Origin: Actinomadura litoris
Lineage (GTDB): Bacteria > Actinomycetota > Actinomycetes > Streptosporangiales > Streptosporangiaceae
Length of the DNA stretch: 64,000 bases
Direction: 5' to 3'
Assembly: GCF_009733595.1 (NCBI RefSeq)
Contig: NZ_WOFH01000004.1
Span: 62,001 to 126,000, forward strand
Numbering within the stretch: the stretch's first letter is position 1; each line of letters opens with the position of its first letter. Positions 1-8,863 of this stretch are shown here, in pieces. The notes beneath the pieces are model-generated. The model was given only the letters and a program-made list of their open reading frames with translations. It was not told where the DNA came from and made no database searches. A program made the translations under genes and the position numbers.

Positions 1-1
1 C

Positions 2-1711
2 AGGGAACTCGACGAGGAGGCCGTGGCCGGCCTCGCCGCCCGGCTGCGCCGGGAGCGGGTCGAGGCCGTCGCGGTGTGCCTGCTGTGGTCCATCGCCAAC
101 CCCGTCCACGAGCTGCGGGTGGGCGAACTGCTGCGCGAGCTGCTGCCGGACGTCCCGGTGACGCTCTCGCACCGGCTCAACCCCTGCGTCCGCGAGTACC
201 GCCGGGCCTCGGCGACCGCGATCGACGCCTCGCTCAAGCCGCTGATGACCGCCTACATCAGCGGGCTCCAGGGGCGGCTGCGGGACGCGGGCTTCGGCGG
301 CCGGGTCCTCATGGTCACCTCCGCCGGGGGCGCGCTGGACGCCGGGGACGTAGCGGCCTCCCCGATCCACTCGCTGAACTCCGGCCCGGCGATGGCCCCG
401 GTCGCCGGGCGGTTCTTCGCCGGCCTCGACACGACGGCGCCGATGGCGATCGTCGCCGACACCGGCGGGACCAGCTACGACGTCAGCGTCGTCCGCGACG
501 GCCGGATCCCCTGGACGCGCGAGTCCTGGATCGGCGAGCCGTTCCGCGGCCACATGACCGGCTTCCCGTCGGTGGACGTGCGCAGCGTCGGCGCCGGCGG
601 CGGCAGCATCGCGTGGGTGGACCGGGGCGGGCTCCTGCACGTCGGGCCGCAGAGCGCGGGCGCCGACCCCGGGCCCGTCTGCTACGGGCGGGGCGGCACC
701 CGCCCGACGATGACCGACGCGTGCCTCGTCCTCGGCTACCTGGACCCCGGCTACTTCCTCGGCGGCCGGTCCGCGCTCGACATCGAGGCGGCGCGCGAGG
801 CGATCAGGACCCAGATCGCCGAGCCCCTCGGGCTGGACCTGCTGGAGGCGGCGGGCGCCGTCCACCGGCTCGCCACCGAGCGGATGGTCGGCGCCATCGA
901 GGAGATCAGCGGCCAGAAGGGCGTGGACCCGGCGCAGGCCGTCCTCGTCGGGGGCGGCGGCGCCGCCGGGTTCAACACCGTCGCGATCGCGCGGCGGCTC
1001 GGCTGCCGCGAGGTCATCGTCCCGATCATGGGACCGGCGCTGAGCGCGGCGGGCGCGCTGATCTCCGAGCTGTCGCGCGGCTTCGAGACGACGTTCCGCA
1101 CCACCACCGAGGCGTTCGACTTCGCGGGTGTCAACGCGGTGCTCGCCGACCTCGCGGACCGGGCCCGCGCGTTCATCGCCGGACCCGGCGCCGGCGCCGT
1201 CGAGGCGTCCGTCGAGTTCTCCGCCGAGGCGCGCTACCCCAGCCAGGTCTGGGAGCTGGAGGTGCAGATGGGTGCGGAGGGGGCGCTGGACGCCGAGGGG
1301 CTCGAACGGCTGAAGAAGGCGTTCCACGAGGTCCACCGGGACGCGTTCGCCGTCGACGACCCCGGCTCGCCGATCGAGTTCGAGAGCTGGCACGTCCGGG
1401 CGCGCTGCCGCATCACCGAGCCCGTCCTGCCCGAGGCGGGGACCGGTGACGGTACGCGTTTGGAACGTGACATCTACCTGCCGGGCGTCGGCACCGTCGC
1501 CGCCGAGGTCTGGCGGCTGGAAGCGGTGCCGGTCGGCGCGGAGCTGCGCGGGCCCGCGATCGTCGAGTCGGCGACCACGACCATCGTCATCGACGACGGC
1601 GCCGTGTTCACCCGCCGCCCCAGCGGCACCATCCACGTCGTCCCCGGGACGGGAGCGGCCGCGGCCGCCGTCCCGGCCGGGGGCGCCGCCACCGGACGAG
1701 GGGGGAAGTGA
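2..1711 (+). CDS. hyuA: Hydantoinase/oxoprolinase family protein, subunit A (5' partial)
   Basis: Subunit A of the ATP-dependent hydantoinase/5-oxoprolinase family, which opens cyclic amide rings together with subunit B. The reading frame is open to the left edge, so the start lies outside the window. About 569 residues are visible against roughly 680-700 in the family, so most of the N-terminal hydant_A_N region is missing. An actin-like nucleotide-binding motif DTGGTSYDVS lies near visible residue 145 and a glycine-rich VGGGGAAGFN near 311. The stop overlaps the GTG start of subunit B (GTGA), which implies translational coupling. The substrate cannot be told from sequence: hydantoin, N-methylhydantoin, 5-oxoproline or an acetone/acetophenone carboxylase-like substrate are all possible. 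Confidence 0.9.
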   Translation, partial: RELDEEAVAGLAARLRRERVEAVAVCLLWSIANPVHELRVGELLRELLPDVPVTLSHRLNPCVREYRRASATAIDASLKPLMTAYISGLQGRLRDAGFGGRVLMVTSAGGALDAGDVAASPIHSLNSGPAMAPVAGRFFAGLDTTAPMAIVADTGGTSYDVSVVRDGRIPWTRESWIGEPFRGHMTGFPSVDVRSVGAGGGSIAWVDRGGLLHVGPQSAGADPGPVCYGRGGTRPTMTDACLVLGYLDPGYFLGGRSALDIEAAREAIRTQIAEPLGLDLLEAAGAVHRLATERMVGAIEEISGQKGVDPAQAVLVGGGGAAGFNTVAIARRLGCREVIVPIMGPALSAAGALISELSRGFETTFRTTTEAFDFAGVNAVLADLADRARAFIAGPGAGAVEASVEFSAEARYPSQVWELEVQMGAEGALDAEGLERLKKAFHEVHRDAFAVDDPGSPIEFESWHVRARCRITEPVLPEAGTGDGTRLERDIYLPGVGTVAAEVWRLEAVPVGAELRGPAIVESATTTIVIDDGAVFTRRPSGTIHVVPGTGAAAAAVPAGGAATGRGGK

Positions 1712-3489
1712 CGATGGACGGCGTGCGCATGGCGGTGATCAGCAACCGCCTGAACGTGGTCGTGGAGGCCATGATGAACACGGTCTTCCGCTCCAGCCGG
1801 TCGGGGGTGCTCAACAGCGCCCACGACTTCTCGTGCTGCATCGTCAGCGCCGACCACGAGCTGGTGATGGGGGCGGAGAGCCTGCCCATCCACATGATGA
1901 GCGGCCCCGACCTGATCTCGCGGGCGGTGCTGCGCTTCCACCCCGAGATGCGGCGCGGCGACGCCTACCTGCACAACTCGCCCTACAACGGCAACTCCCA
2001 CGCGGCCGACCACGCCATGCTGGTGCCGGTCGTCGACGACGCGGGTGTCCACCGCTTCTCGGTCCTCGCGAAGGCCCACCAGGCCGACTGCGGCAACTCC
2101 AAGCCGACGACCTACATGACGGACGCCCGCGACGTCTACGAGGAGGGCACCCTCCTGTTCGACGCCTGCCGCGTCCAGACCGACTACCAGGACAACGACG
2201 ACATCCTCCGCATGCTGCGGCTCCGCGTCCGGGTCCCCGACCAGTGGTGGGGCGACTACCTCGCGCTGATCGGCGCGGTGCGCCTCGGCGAGCGCCGCGT
2301 CCTCGAACTCGGCGACGAGCTCGGCTGGGACGTCCTCCAGGAGTTCGTGGACGAGTGGCTCGCCTACAGCGAGGGCCGGATGCGCGCCGCGATCGCGGAG
2401 CTGCCCGCCGGGCGGCTGAGCCTGTCCACCAGGCACGACCCCTTTCCGGGCATCCCCGACGGCCTCGACATCAAGATCGGCGTTGAGGTCCGCCCGGAGC
2501 GGGAGGAGATCGAGGTCGATCTCACCGAGAACGTCGACTGCCTGCCGAACGGCCTCAACCTCACCGAGTCGACGGCCGCCACGGCGGCGCTGATCGGCGT
2601 CTTCAACTCCATCGGCGAGGGCGTCCCGCCGAACGCCGGGAGCCTGCGCCGCGTCCGGGTCCGGCTGCGGGACGGCTGCGCCGTGGGCGTCCCGCGGCAT
2701 CCGCACAGCTGCTCGGCGGCGACGACGAACCTGGCCGACCGGGTGACCAACGCCGTCCAGCGCGGCATGGCCGAGCTGGCCGAGGGCATCGGGCTCGCCG
2801 AGTGCGGCGCCGTCATCCCGGCGGCCGCCGCGGTCGTGTCGGGCGTCGATCCGAGGTCGGGCGGGCGGCCGTTCGTCAACCAGATCTTCCTCGCGGTGAC
2901 CGGCGGCGCCGCCACCCCGTGGTCGGACGCCTGGCTGACGATCTTCCATGTGGGCTGCGCGGGGATGCTGCGCCGCGACAGCGTGGAGATCGCGGAGATG
3001 ACGCACCCCATCCGGGTGAGCCGCCAGCGGCTGGTCTCCGACACCGAGGGCGCGGGCCGGTTCCGCGGCGCCCCGTCGGCCGAGGTCGAGTACGGGCCGG
3101 TGGGCACGTCCATGACCGTGGCCTACGGGTCCGACGGCGCCGTCCACCCGGCGCTCGGCGTGCGCGGCGGCGGCGCGGGCGGCCTGACCCGGCACCTGCG
3201 CCGCGACCGCTCGGGCGAGCTGACCGAGCTGTCCTCGCAGGGCCTGGTCGAGCTCGCGGACGGCGAGCGCATCGTGTCGATCACCGCCGGTGGCGGCGGG
3301 TACGGGCCGGCGGTGGACCGGGATCCCGCCCGCGTCCAGGAGGACGTGCGGGAGGGCTGGATCAGCCCCCGGCGCGCGCGGGACGTCTACGGCGTCGCGC
3401 TGCGCGAGGACCTGTCCATCGACGAGGCGGCCACGGCGCTGTTGCGCGCGGAGCCCGCGTCCGCTCGACCGCCTTCCCAGGCTTCTTGA
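1708..3489 (+). CDS. hyuB: Hydantoinase B/oxoprolinase family protein
   Basis: Subunit B partner of the preceding gene (593 residues, full length for the family). It starts at a GTG that overlaps the subunit A stop. Family-typical stretches are LHNSPYNGNSHAADHAMLVP near residue 91, the DxTExVDCLPNGLN region near 272, and a glycine-rich C-terminal GGGAGGLTRHLRRD. A and B normally form a heteromeric ATP-dependent ring-opening enzyme or carboxylase. The gene is followed after 15 bases by an E2 acyltransferase, an unusual neighbour for this family. Cytoplasmic; regulation is probably shared with the downstream cluster (inference). Confidence 0.9.
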   Translation: MTMDGVRMAVISNRLNVVVEAMMNTVFRSSRSGVLNSAHDFSCCIVSADHELVMGAESLPIHMMSGPDLISRAVLRFHPEMRRGDAYLHNSPYNGNSHAADHAMLVPVVDDAGVHRFSVLAKAHQADCGNSKPTTYMTDARDVYEEGTLLFDACRVQTDYQDNDDILRMLRLRVRVPDQWWGDYLALIGAVRLGERRVLELGDELGWDVLQEFVDEWLAYSEGRMRAAIAELPAGRLSLSTRHDPFPGIPDGLDIKIGVEVRPEREEIEVDLTENVDCLPNGLNLTESTAATAALIGVFNSIGEGVPPNAGSLRRVRVRLRDGCAVGVPRHPHSCSAATTNLADRVTNAVQRGMAELAEGIGLAECGAVIPAAAAVVSGVDPRSGGRPFVNQIFLAVTGGAATPWSDAWLTIFHVGCAGMLRRDSVEIAEMTHPIRVSRQRLVSDTEGAGRFRGAPSAEVEYGPVGTSMTVAYGSDGAVHPALGVRGGGAGGLTRHLRRDRSGELTELSSQGLVELADGERIVSITAGGGGYGPAVDRDPARVQEDVREGWISPRRARDVYGVALREDLSIDEAATALLRAEPASARPPSQAS

Positions 3490-3504
3490 GAGAGGGCTCC
3501 GCGC

Positions 3505-4785
3505 ATGGACGTCCCCGTCACCATGCCGCAACTCGGTGAGAGCGTCACCGAGGGCACCGTCACCCGCTGGCTGAAGCAGGTCGGCGAGTACGTCGAGGCC
3601 GACGAACCCCTGCTGGAGGTGTCCACCGACAAGGTCGACACGGAGATCCCCGCGCCCGCGTCGGGGATCCTCCAGGCGATCCTCGTCCAGGAGGACGAGA
3701 CGGTCGACACCGGTACCCCGATAGCGACGATCACCGAGGCCGAGCGCCCGGCGGCGGCACCCGCACCGCCACCGGTTCCCACCCCGCCTCCCGCACCCAC
3801 CCCGCCACCGGCTCCGCAGCCGGTCGCGGCCGGTGCCGTCCAGGCCGCGGCCGTCCACAACGGCGGCGTACGGCGGGGGCGGGCGGCGTCCGGGGCGTTC
3901 GTGACGCCCTTCGTCCGCGGGCTCGCGCGCGAGCACGGCGTGGACATCGCGGCGCTGCGCCCGGCCAAGGACGGCGACCGGATCCGGAGGGGCGACGTGC
4001 TGAGGGCCGCACGTCCGCCGCGGCCGGCGCCCGCACCGCCCGCCCCCGCCGCCGTGGAAACACACGGGCGGACGGTCGAGGAGCTCTCGCCCGCCCGCCG
4101 GGCCTTCGCCGCCGGGCTGATGGAGTCGATGCGCACCAGCGCGCACCTGACCACCGTCGTGGAGGTCGACGTCACCGGGGCCGTCCGGGCGTGCGAGGCC
4201 GCCGCCGCGTCCTTCCGGGCGCGTGAGGGCGTCGAGTTGACGCTGCGGCCGTTCCTCGCGCTCGCGGCGCTGGGCGCGCTCCGGGCGTACCCGGTCCTCG
4301 GCGCGCGCGTCGACCCGGACCGCAAGGCGGTCGTCCATCCGGACGGCGCGCACCTCGCGATCAAGGTCGACACCGAGCGGGGCCCGGTGGCGCCGGTCGT
4401 CCGGGACGCGGGGGACCTCAACCTCGCCGGGCTGGCCCGCGCGATCGCCGACCTCACCGAGCGGGCGCGGGACGGGCGGCTCGGCCCCGAGGACCTGAGC
4501 GCCGCCACGTTCACGCTGGACGACCAGGGCGCCGGGGGCGCGCTGTTCTCCACGGCGGTCATCGCGCAACCGCAGGTCGCGGTCCTCGGCGCGGGCGCGG
4601 TCGTGCGGCGGCCCGTGGCCGTGGCGCATCCGGCGCTCGGCGACGTGGTGGTGGTGCGGTCGATGCTCCACCTCGCCCTCACCTACGACCACCGGGTGAT
4701 CGACGGCGCCGACGCGGCGCGCTTCCTGACGGCGGCGCGCGAGCGCCTGGAGAGCGACGGGCTCGCCGCCGGTCTCGACATCTGA
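3505..4785 (+). CDS. 2-oxo acid dehydrogenase E2 component (dihydrolipoamide acyltransferase)
   Basis: 426 residues. The N-terminal lipoyl domain has the lipoylated lysine in STDKVDTEIPAP (about residues 33-44). A Pro/Ala linker (85-110) follows, then a peripheral-subunit-binding domain TPFVRGLAREHGVDIAAL (about 134-151), then the acyltransferase core ending in TYDHRVIDGAD with the catalytic His and Asp. All key residues are present, so it should be active. It transfers an acyl group from lipoyl to CoA in a pyruvate-, branched-chain- or acetoin-type complex. No E1 or E3 gene lies in the window; they may sit upstream of the left edge. The start has a GAGAGGG ribosome site. Confidence 0.93.
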   Translation: MDVPVTMPQLGESVTEGTVTRWLKQVGEYVEADEPLLEVSTDKVDTEIPAPASGILQAILVQEDETVDTGTPIATITEAERPAAAPAPPPVPTPPPAPTPPPAPQPVAAGAVQAAAVHNGGVRRGRAASGAFVTPFVRGLAREHGVDIAALRPAKDGDRIRRGDVLRAARPPRPAPAPPAPAAVETHGRTVEELSPARRAFAAGLMESMRTSAHLTTVVEVDVTGAVRACEAAAASFRAREGVELTLRPFLALAALGALRAYPVLGARVDPDRKAVVHPDGAHLAIKVDTERGPVAPVVRDAGDLNLAGLARAIADLTERARDGRLGPEDLSAATFTLDDQGAGGALFSTAVIAQPQVAVLGAGAVVRRPVAVAHPALGDVVVVRSMLHLALTYDHRVIDGADAARFLTAARERLESDGLAAGLDI

Positions 4786-4790
4786 ACCGC

Positions 4791-4908
4791 GGCCTCCCGG
4801 ATCGGCCGGGAGGCCCACGGGCCGCGCCGGGCACGTCCGCCGTGCCGGCGCCGCCCGCCCACCCCGGCCTTCGGCGGCCCGCACGGCGCACCACGTGCGC
4901 CGTGCGGG
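4791..4908 (+). terminator. Two strong hairpins after the E2 gene
   Basis: Two perfect inverted repeats follow the E2 stop: GGCCTCCCGG (4791-4800) pairs with 4806-4815, and a 14-bp arm CCCGCACGGCGCAC (4878-4891) pairs with 4895-4908 across a 3-base loop. There is no U-tract, as is common in actinobacteria. They probably end or attenuate the hyuAB-E2 transcript before the oxidoreductase. Confidence 0.6.
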
Positions 4909-4938
4909 CGCTGGACCCTTCCCTCAGGAGAGTTCTCG

Positions 4939-5787
4939 ATGAAGTTCGGTCTCGCCGTCTTCGCGACGGATCAGGGCCTGACACCGGCGGAGCTCGCCCG
5001 GCTCGCCGAGGACGGCGGGTTCGAGTCGCTGTTCTTCCCGGAGCACACGCACATGCCGGTCGAGCGCACGGCGCACTTCAAGCCCGAGGGCGGCGACGTC
5101 CCGCCCGAGTACGCGCGGACCCTCGACCCGTTCATCGCGCTCACGGCCGCCGCGTGCGCGACCCGCACGTTGCGGATCGGCACCGGCATCTGCCTGGTCT
5201 CGCAGCGCGATCCGATCACCACGGCGAAGGAGGTCGCCACGCTCGACCGGCTGTCGGGCGGGCGGTTCCTGTTCGGCGTGGCGGCGGGCTGGAACCGCGA
5301 GGAGCTGCTGAACCACGGCACCGATCCGCGGCGGCGCCTGTCGGTGCTGGCCGACCGGATCAAGGCGATGCGGACGATCTGGGCCGAGGACGTGGCCTCC
5401 CACTCGGGGCCGCACGTGTCGTTCGACCGCATCCAGTCGTGGCCGAAGCCCGTCCAGTCGCCGGTGCCGATCCTCGTCGGCGGCAGCGGCCCGACCGTGC
5501 TGGACCGGATCCTCGACTACGGGACGGAGTGGCTGCCCGAGCCGGCGCCCGACCTGCCGGACCGCATCGCCGAGTTCCGCGGGCGGGCGCGCGCCGCCGG
5601 CTGGGCGGACGCGCCGGTGACCGTCTACGGCTGCGACCCGGCCGACGTCGCCCGCTACAGGGAGGCGGGGGCGCACCGGTGCGTCTTCTGGCTTCCGCCC
5701 GGTGACGCCGCGGCGGCCCGCGAACGGGTCGCCGAACTACGCGCGGCCCTGGGCCTGGACGGGCCGTCCCAGGGCGGGCGGAGCTGA
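4939..5787 (+). CDS. LLM class F420/FMN-dependent oxidoreductase
   Basis: 282-residue luciferase-like monooxygenase-fold protein. It starts MKFGLAVFATDQG and contains the family-typical GTGICLVSQRDPITTAKEVA (residues about 89-108) and a GRFLFGVAAGWNREE segment that lines the cofactor pocket, resembling the TIGR03619-type F420 subfamily. It probably oxidises or reduces a small organic substrate with coenzyme F420 or FMN. The ATG is preceded by CAGGAG about 8 bases upstream. It lies between the E2 gene and the importer, and I infer it is part of the same catabolic island. F420 versus FMN cannot be settled here. Confidence 0.87.
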   Translation: MKFGLAVFATDQGLTPAELARLAEDGGFESLFFPEHTHMPVERTAHFKPEGGDVPPEYARTLDPFIALTAAACATRTLRIGTGICLVSQRDPITTAKEVATLDRLSGGRFLFGVAAGWNREELLNHGTDPRRRLSVLADRIKAMRTIWAEDVASHSGPHVSFDRIQSWPKPVQSPVPILVGGSGPTVLDRILDYGTEWLPEPAPDLPDRIAEFRGRARAAGWADAPVTVYGCDPADVARYREAGAHRCVFWLPPGDAAAARERVAELRAALGLDGPSQGGRS

Positions 5788-5899
5788 GATGGCGCGGGCA
5801 CCCGGCCGTCCCCGGCGGGCGGGCCGGGCCGCACCGCGCGCTCCCCGCCGCGCGCCGAGCACGGCCGTTCGCATCTTCAAAATGAATGGCCGACCGTAT

Positions 5900-5931
5900 G
5901 GCGAACACTTCGACGGTGTTGAGGCTTCGCC
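5900..5931. promoter_or_regulatory. Inverted repeat upstream of the importer promoter
   Basis: Nested inverted repeat: outer arms GGCGAA/TTCGCC (5900-5905, 5926-5931) and inner arms AACAC/GTGTT (5904-5908, 5916-5920). It lies in an AT-richer island about 55 bases before the candidate -35 box of the importer operon. A regulator site is possible, perhaps for the IclR protein encoded at 12726. This is inferred from symmetry only. Confidence 0.3.
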
Positions 5932-5983
5932 GATCGTCGATGCTGACCGTTCTTCCTGCGTAAATGTCAAAGACTCCACGGCC

Positions 5984-6012
5984 TTGACCGGGCAAAACCG
6001 GCGGGTTAGCGT
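5984..6012 (+). promoter_or_regulatory. Candidate sigma-A type promoter of the importer operon
   Basis: TTGACC (5984-5989), 17-base spacer, TAGCGT (6007-6012). It sits about 50 bases before the substrate-binding protein start in a locally less GC-rich stretch. The 276-base gap 5788-6063 otherwise holds only the inverted repeat above. Confidence 0.5.
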
Positions 6013-6063
6013 AAGTTCACTTCGCGAACATGTGCACGCATGTCGATTGACCTTGGAGGTGCC

Positions 6064-7311
6064 ATGCCGCACCCACACATCATGAAGCGCCGCTGGCCGG
6101 TTCTGGTGGCCGCCGGAGCGACGCTGGCCGGGGCGGTGGCCTGCTCCAGCGGCGCCGCCTCGGGCGGCAGGAGCGGCGGCTCGGGCTCGCTCGCCTGCCG
6201 GGACGGCAGGATCCTGGTCGGGATCGCCAAGGCCGACAGCGGGTTCGCCTCGTTCTTCGACGTCGCCGGGAAGCGCGGGCTGGAGGTCGCCGTCCAGGAG
6301 ATCAACGCCCGGGGCGGCGTCAAGGGCTGCAAGATCCAGACCATCGCCGGCGACACCAAGTCCGACCCCGCGATCGCCGCGCAGGTCGCGCGCTCGCTGA
6401 TCACCAAGGGCGCCCAGATCCTCGTCGTCGCCGACGACTTCGACACCGGCGTCGCCGCCGCCCGCATCGGGCAGCGGGAGGGGCTGCTGACGCTGTCGCT
6501 CGCCGCGTCCTCGACCGTCTTCGGCAAGGCCGTCGGCGACCGCTTCTTCAGCGGCGGCATCACCACCACCGAACTCGGGCTGGGGCAGGCCAGGTACGCG
6601 CTGGACCGCAAGTGGACGTCCACCTTCCAGGTGCTCGACCCCGGGCTCGCCTACTTCACCGAGCAGGACGCCGCCTACCGCAGGCTCTACGAGGGCGGCG
6701 GCGGCAAGGTGGGCGGCGTCGACCGGGTCGACTCGCTCGGCGGCCAGTCCGACTTCAGCTCCACCATCTCCAAGATCAAGGCCGCCCGCCCCGACGTCGT
6801 TCAGGCCCTCGCGGTCTTCCCGGCGGTGGGCACCTTCGTCAAGCAGCTGCGCGCCGCCGGGGTCGACACCCCGGTGCTCGGCAACATCACCCTCCAGACC
6901 CGCGAGCTGCCGAAGCTCGTCGGGGCGGGCCGCGCCGACGACATCTACTACGCCGCCCAGGTCTACTTCGACGGCGCGGGCACCGACCCGAAGACCGACC
7001 CGGCCATCGCCACCTTCGCCAAGACCTACGAGAAGATGTTCGGGCACTTCCCCGAGCAGGCCAACGCCCCCGGCGCCTACCAGACCTTCCTCGCCATCGA
7101 CACGGCCCTGCAACGCAAGGACGTCACCGACGCCGCGTCGGCGGCCAAGGCGATCCGCGAGCAGCGCGGCCTCAAGGTCCCCGGCGGCACCCTCGACCAG
7201 TGGAAGGACGGGTACGCGGTCTGGAGCCCGACCATCGTCGGGCTCGAAGGCGGCAGGTTCACCTCCGTGACCGCCTACAACGCGACCTCGCTGCGAAGCG
7301 GGGCCGCGTGA
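6064..7311 (+). CDS. ABC transporter substrate-binding lipoprotein (branched-chain amino acid type)
   Basis: 415-residue extracytoplasmic binding protein of the Leu/Ile/Val periplasmic-binding family. The ATG at 6064 has a GGAGGT ribosome site ending 3 bases before it; an upstream ATG at 6040 in the same frame lacks one. A signal peptide ends in the lipobox LAGAVAC (Cys about residue 28), so it should be lipid-anchored. Conserved stretches are GLEVAVQEINARGGVKG and FAKTYEKMFGHFPEQANAPG. It is the first gene of a five-gene import operon. The natural ligand is unknown; in this context an aromatic or amide compound is as likely as an amino acid. Confidence 0.92.
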   Translation: MPHPHIMKRRWPVLVAAGATLAGAVACSSGAASGGRSGGSGSLACRDGRILVGIAKADSGFASFFDVAGKRGLEVAVQEINARGGVKGCKIQTIAGDTKSDPAIAAQVARSLITKGAQILVVADDFDTGVAAARIGQREGLLTLSLAASSTVFGKAVGDRFFSGGITTTELGLGQARYALDRKWTSTFQVLDPGLAYFTEQDAAYRRLYEGGGGKVGGVDRVDSLGGQSDFSSTISKIKAARPDVVQALAVFPAVGTFVKQLRAAGVDTPVLGNITLQTRELPKLVGAGRADDIYYAAQVYFDGAGTDPKTDPAIATFAKTYEKMFGHFPEQANAPGAYQTFLAIDTALQRKDVTDAASAAKAIREQRGLKVPGGTLDQWKDGYAVWSPTIVGLEGGRFTSVTAYNATSLRSGAA

Positions 7312-8108
7312 GCGCCCCGCCCGCCCCGGCGGCCGCCGGCCCCGGCACGGGGGAGCCGCTCCTGCGGGTGACCGGCGCGGTCAAGCGGTTCTCCGGACTC
7401 ACCGCGCTGGCCGGCGCCGACCTCACGCTCGCGGCCGGCGAGGTGCTCGGCCTGATCGGGCCGAACGGCTCCGGCAAGACCACGCTGGTCAACTGCGTCT
7501 CGGGCGCGCTCCGCATCGACGAGGGCGAGATCCGGCTGCGCGGCCGCGACGTCACCCGCGCGTCCCGCGCACGCCGCGCCAGGAGCGGGATCGCCAGGAC
7601 GTTCCAGAACCTCAAGCTGTTCGGCGACCTGACGGTGCGGGAGAACGTGCTCGTGGGCCGCAACGCCTCCCCGAGGGGCCCGTCCGGCGGCCCGTCCCGC
7701 GACGGCGGGGCGGCGCCGGCGGAGACCCCGAAGGACGACGTGGAGGGCCTGCTGCGCGACCTGCGCCTGGAGCACGTCGCCCGCGAGATCGTCTCCACCC
7801 TCTCCTACGGGACGCAGCGCCGGGTGGAGATCGCGCGGGCGCTCGCCGGGAACCCGCGGGTGCTGCTCCTCGACGAGCCCGCCGCCGGGCTGAACGACGG
7901 GGAGACCGCCGAGCTGAAGGACCTGATCCACCTGATCCGCACCGAGCGGGGCTGCGGCGTCCTGGTCATCGACCACGACATGAACCTCGTCCTCGGCATC
8001 AGCGACCGGGTCCAGGTGCTCGACGAGGGCACCGTCATCTTCGAGGGCGAGCCGCGGGAGGCCTTCGAGCAGCCCCGCGTCGTCGCGGCGTACCTGGGGG
8101 CGCAATGA
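7308..8108 (+). CDS. livG: ABC transporter ATP-binding protein (LivG type)
   Basis: 266 residues. The GTG start at 7308 overlaps the stop of the binding-protein gene. Walker A is GPNGSGKTT, the signature LSYGTQRRVEIARAL, Walker B VLLLDEPAAGLN and the H-loop histidine VLVIDHD. The LivG type is recognised from the FQNLKLFGDLTVRENVLVG segment. It has a loop of about 20 extra residues rich in Gly/Pro/Ser after VGRNA (near residue 125). It energises uptake as a heterodimer with the next ATPase. Confidence 0.93.
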   Translation: MSAPPAPAAAGPGTGEPLLRVTGAVKRFSGLTALAGADLTLAAGEVLGLIGPNGSGKTTLVNCVSGALRIDEGEIRLRGRDVTRASRARRARSGIARTFQNLKLFGDLTVRENVLVGRNASPRGPSGGPSRDGGAAPAETPKDDVEGLLRDLRLEHVAREIVSTLSYGTQRRVEIARALAGNPRVLLLDEPAAGLNDGETAELKDLIHLIRTERGCGVLVIDHDMNLVLGISDRVQVLDEGTVIFEGEPREAFEQPRVVAAYLGAQ

Positions 8109-8863
8109 CCGCGGAACCGCTGCTCCAGGTCTCCGACCTCGTGGTCGGCTACGACGCGACCAAGGTGCTCAAGGGCGTGTCCCTGACCGTCGCGCCGGGC
8201 GAGGCCGTGGCCGTGCTCGGCGCGAACGGGGCGGGCAAGTCGACGCTGATGAAGGTGATCTCCGGGCTGCTCGCGCCCTGGGAGGGCACGGTCCGGTTCG
8301 ACGGCGCGGACGTCACCGGCATGCCCGCCGAGGAGCGCGCCGGCCTCGGGATCGCGCTCGCGCCCGAGGGCCGCGGCATCTTCGCGACCCTGTCGATCGA
8401 GGAGAACCTGCTGATCGGCGGCACCTGCCTGCGGCGGCGGATGTCGACCGCCGAGCGGCGCCGGCACGAGCGCGACGTCCTCGACCAGGTCTACGCGTCC
8501 TTCCCCGTCCTCGCCGAGCGGCGGACGGCCCGGGGCTGCGACCTGTCCGGCGGCCAGCAGCAGATGCTGGCGATCGGGCGGGCGCTGATGGCCGCGCCGA
8601 AGCTGCTCGTCCTGGACGAGCCCTGCCTGGGCCTCGCGCCGAAGATGGGAAACGAGGTGTACACCGTGCTCCGGAGGCTCCGCGAGGCGGGCCAGAGCCT
8701 GATCGTGGTGGAGGAGTCGTCCCGGCGCGCCCTCGACTTCGTCGACCGCGCCTGCTGCCTGAAGCTCGGCGAGAAGGTCCTGGACGGCGACGCCGAGGAG
8801 ATGAAGGCCGACGAGCTGCTCATCGAGGCGTACTTCGGGCTGAAGGGGGCCGAGCAGCGATGA
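8105..8863 (+). CDS. livF: ABC transporter ATP-binding protein (LivF type)
   Basis: 252 residues, with ATGA overlap with livG. Walker A is GANGAGKST, the signature LSGGQQQMLAIGRALM and Walker B LLVLDEPCLGLAP. The H-loop position reads VVEESSRRAL, so as in other LivF proteins there is no histidine there. It is the second nucleotide-binding subunit of the importer, acting at the inner face of the membrane. Confidence 0.93.
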   Translation: MTAEPLLQVSDLVVGYDATKVLKGVSLTVAPGEAVAVLGANGAGKSTLMKVISGLLAPWEGTVRFDGADVTGMPAEERAGLGIALAPEGRGIFATLSIEENLLIGGTCLRRRMSTAERRRHERDVLDQVYASFPVLAERRTARGCDLSGGQQQMLAIGRALMAAPKLLVLDEPCLGLAPKMGNEVYTVLRRLREAGQSLIVVEESSRRALDFVDRACCLKLGEKVLDGDAEEMKADELLIEAYFGLKGAEQR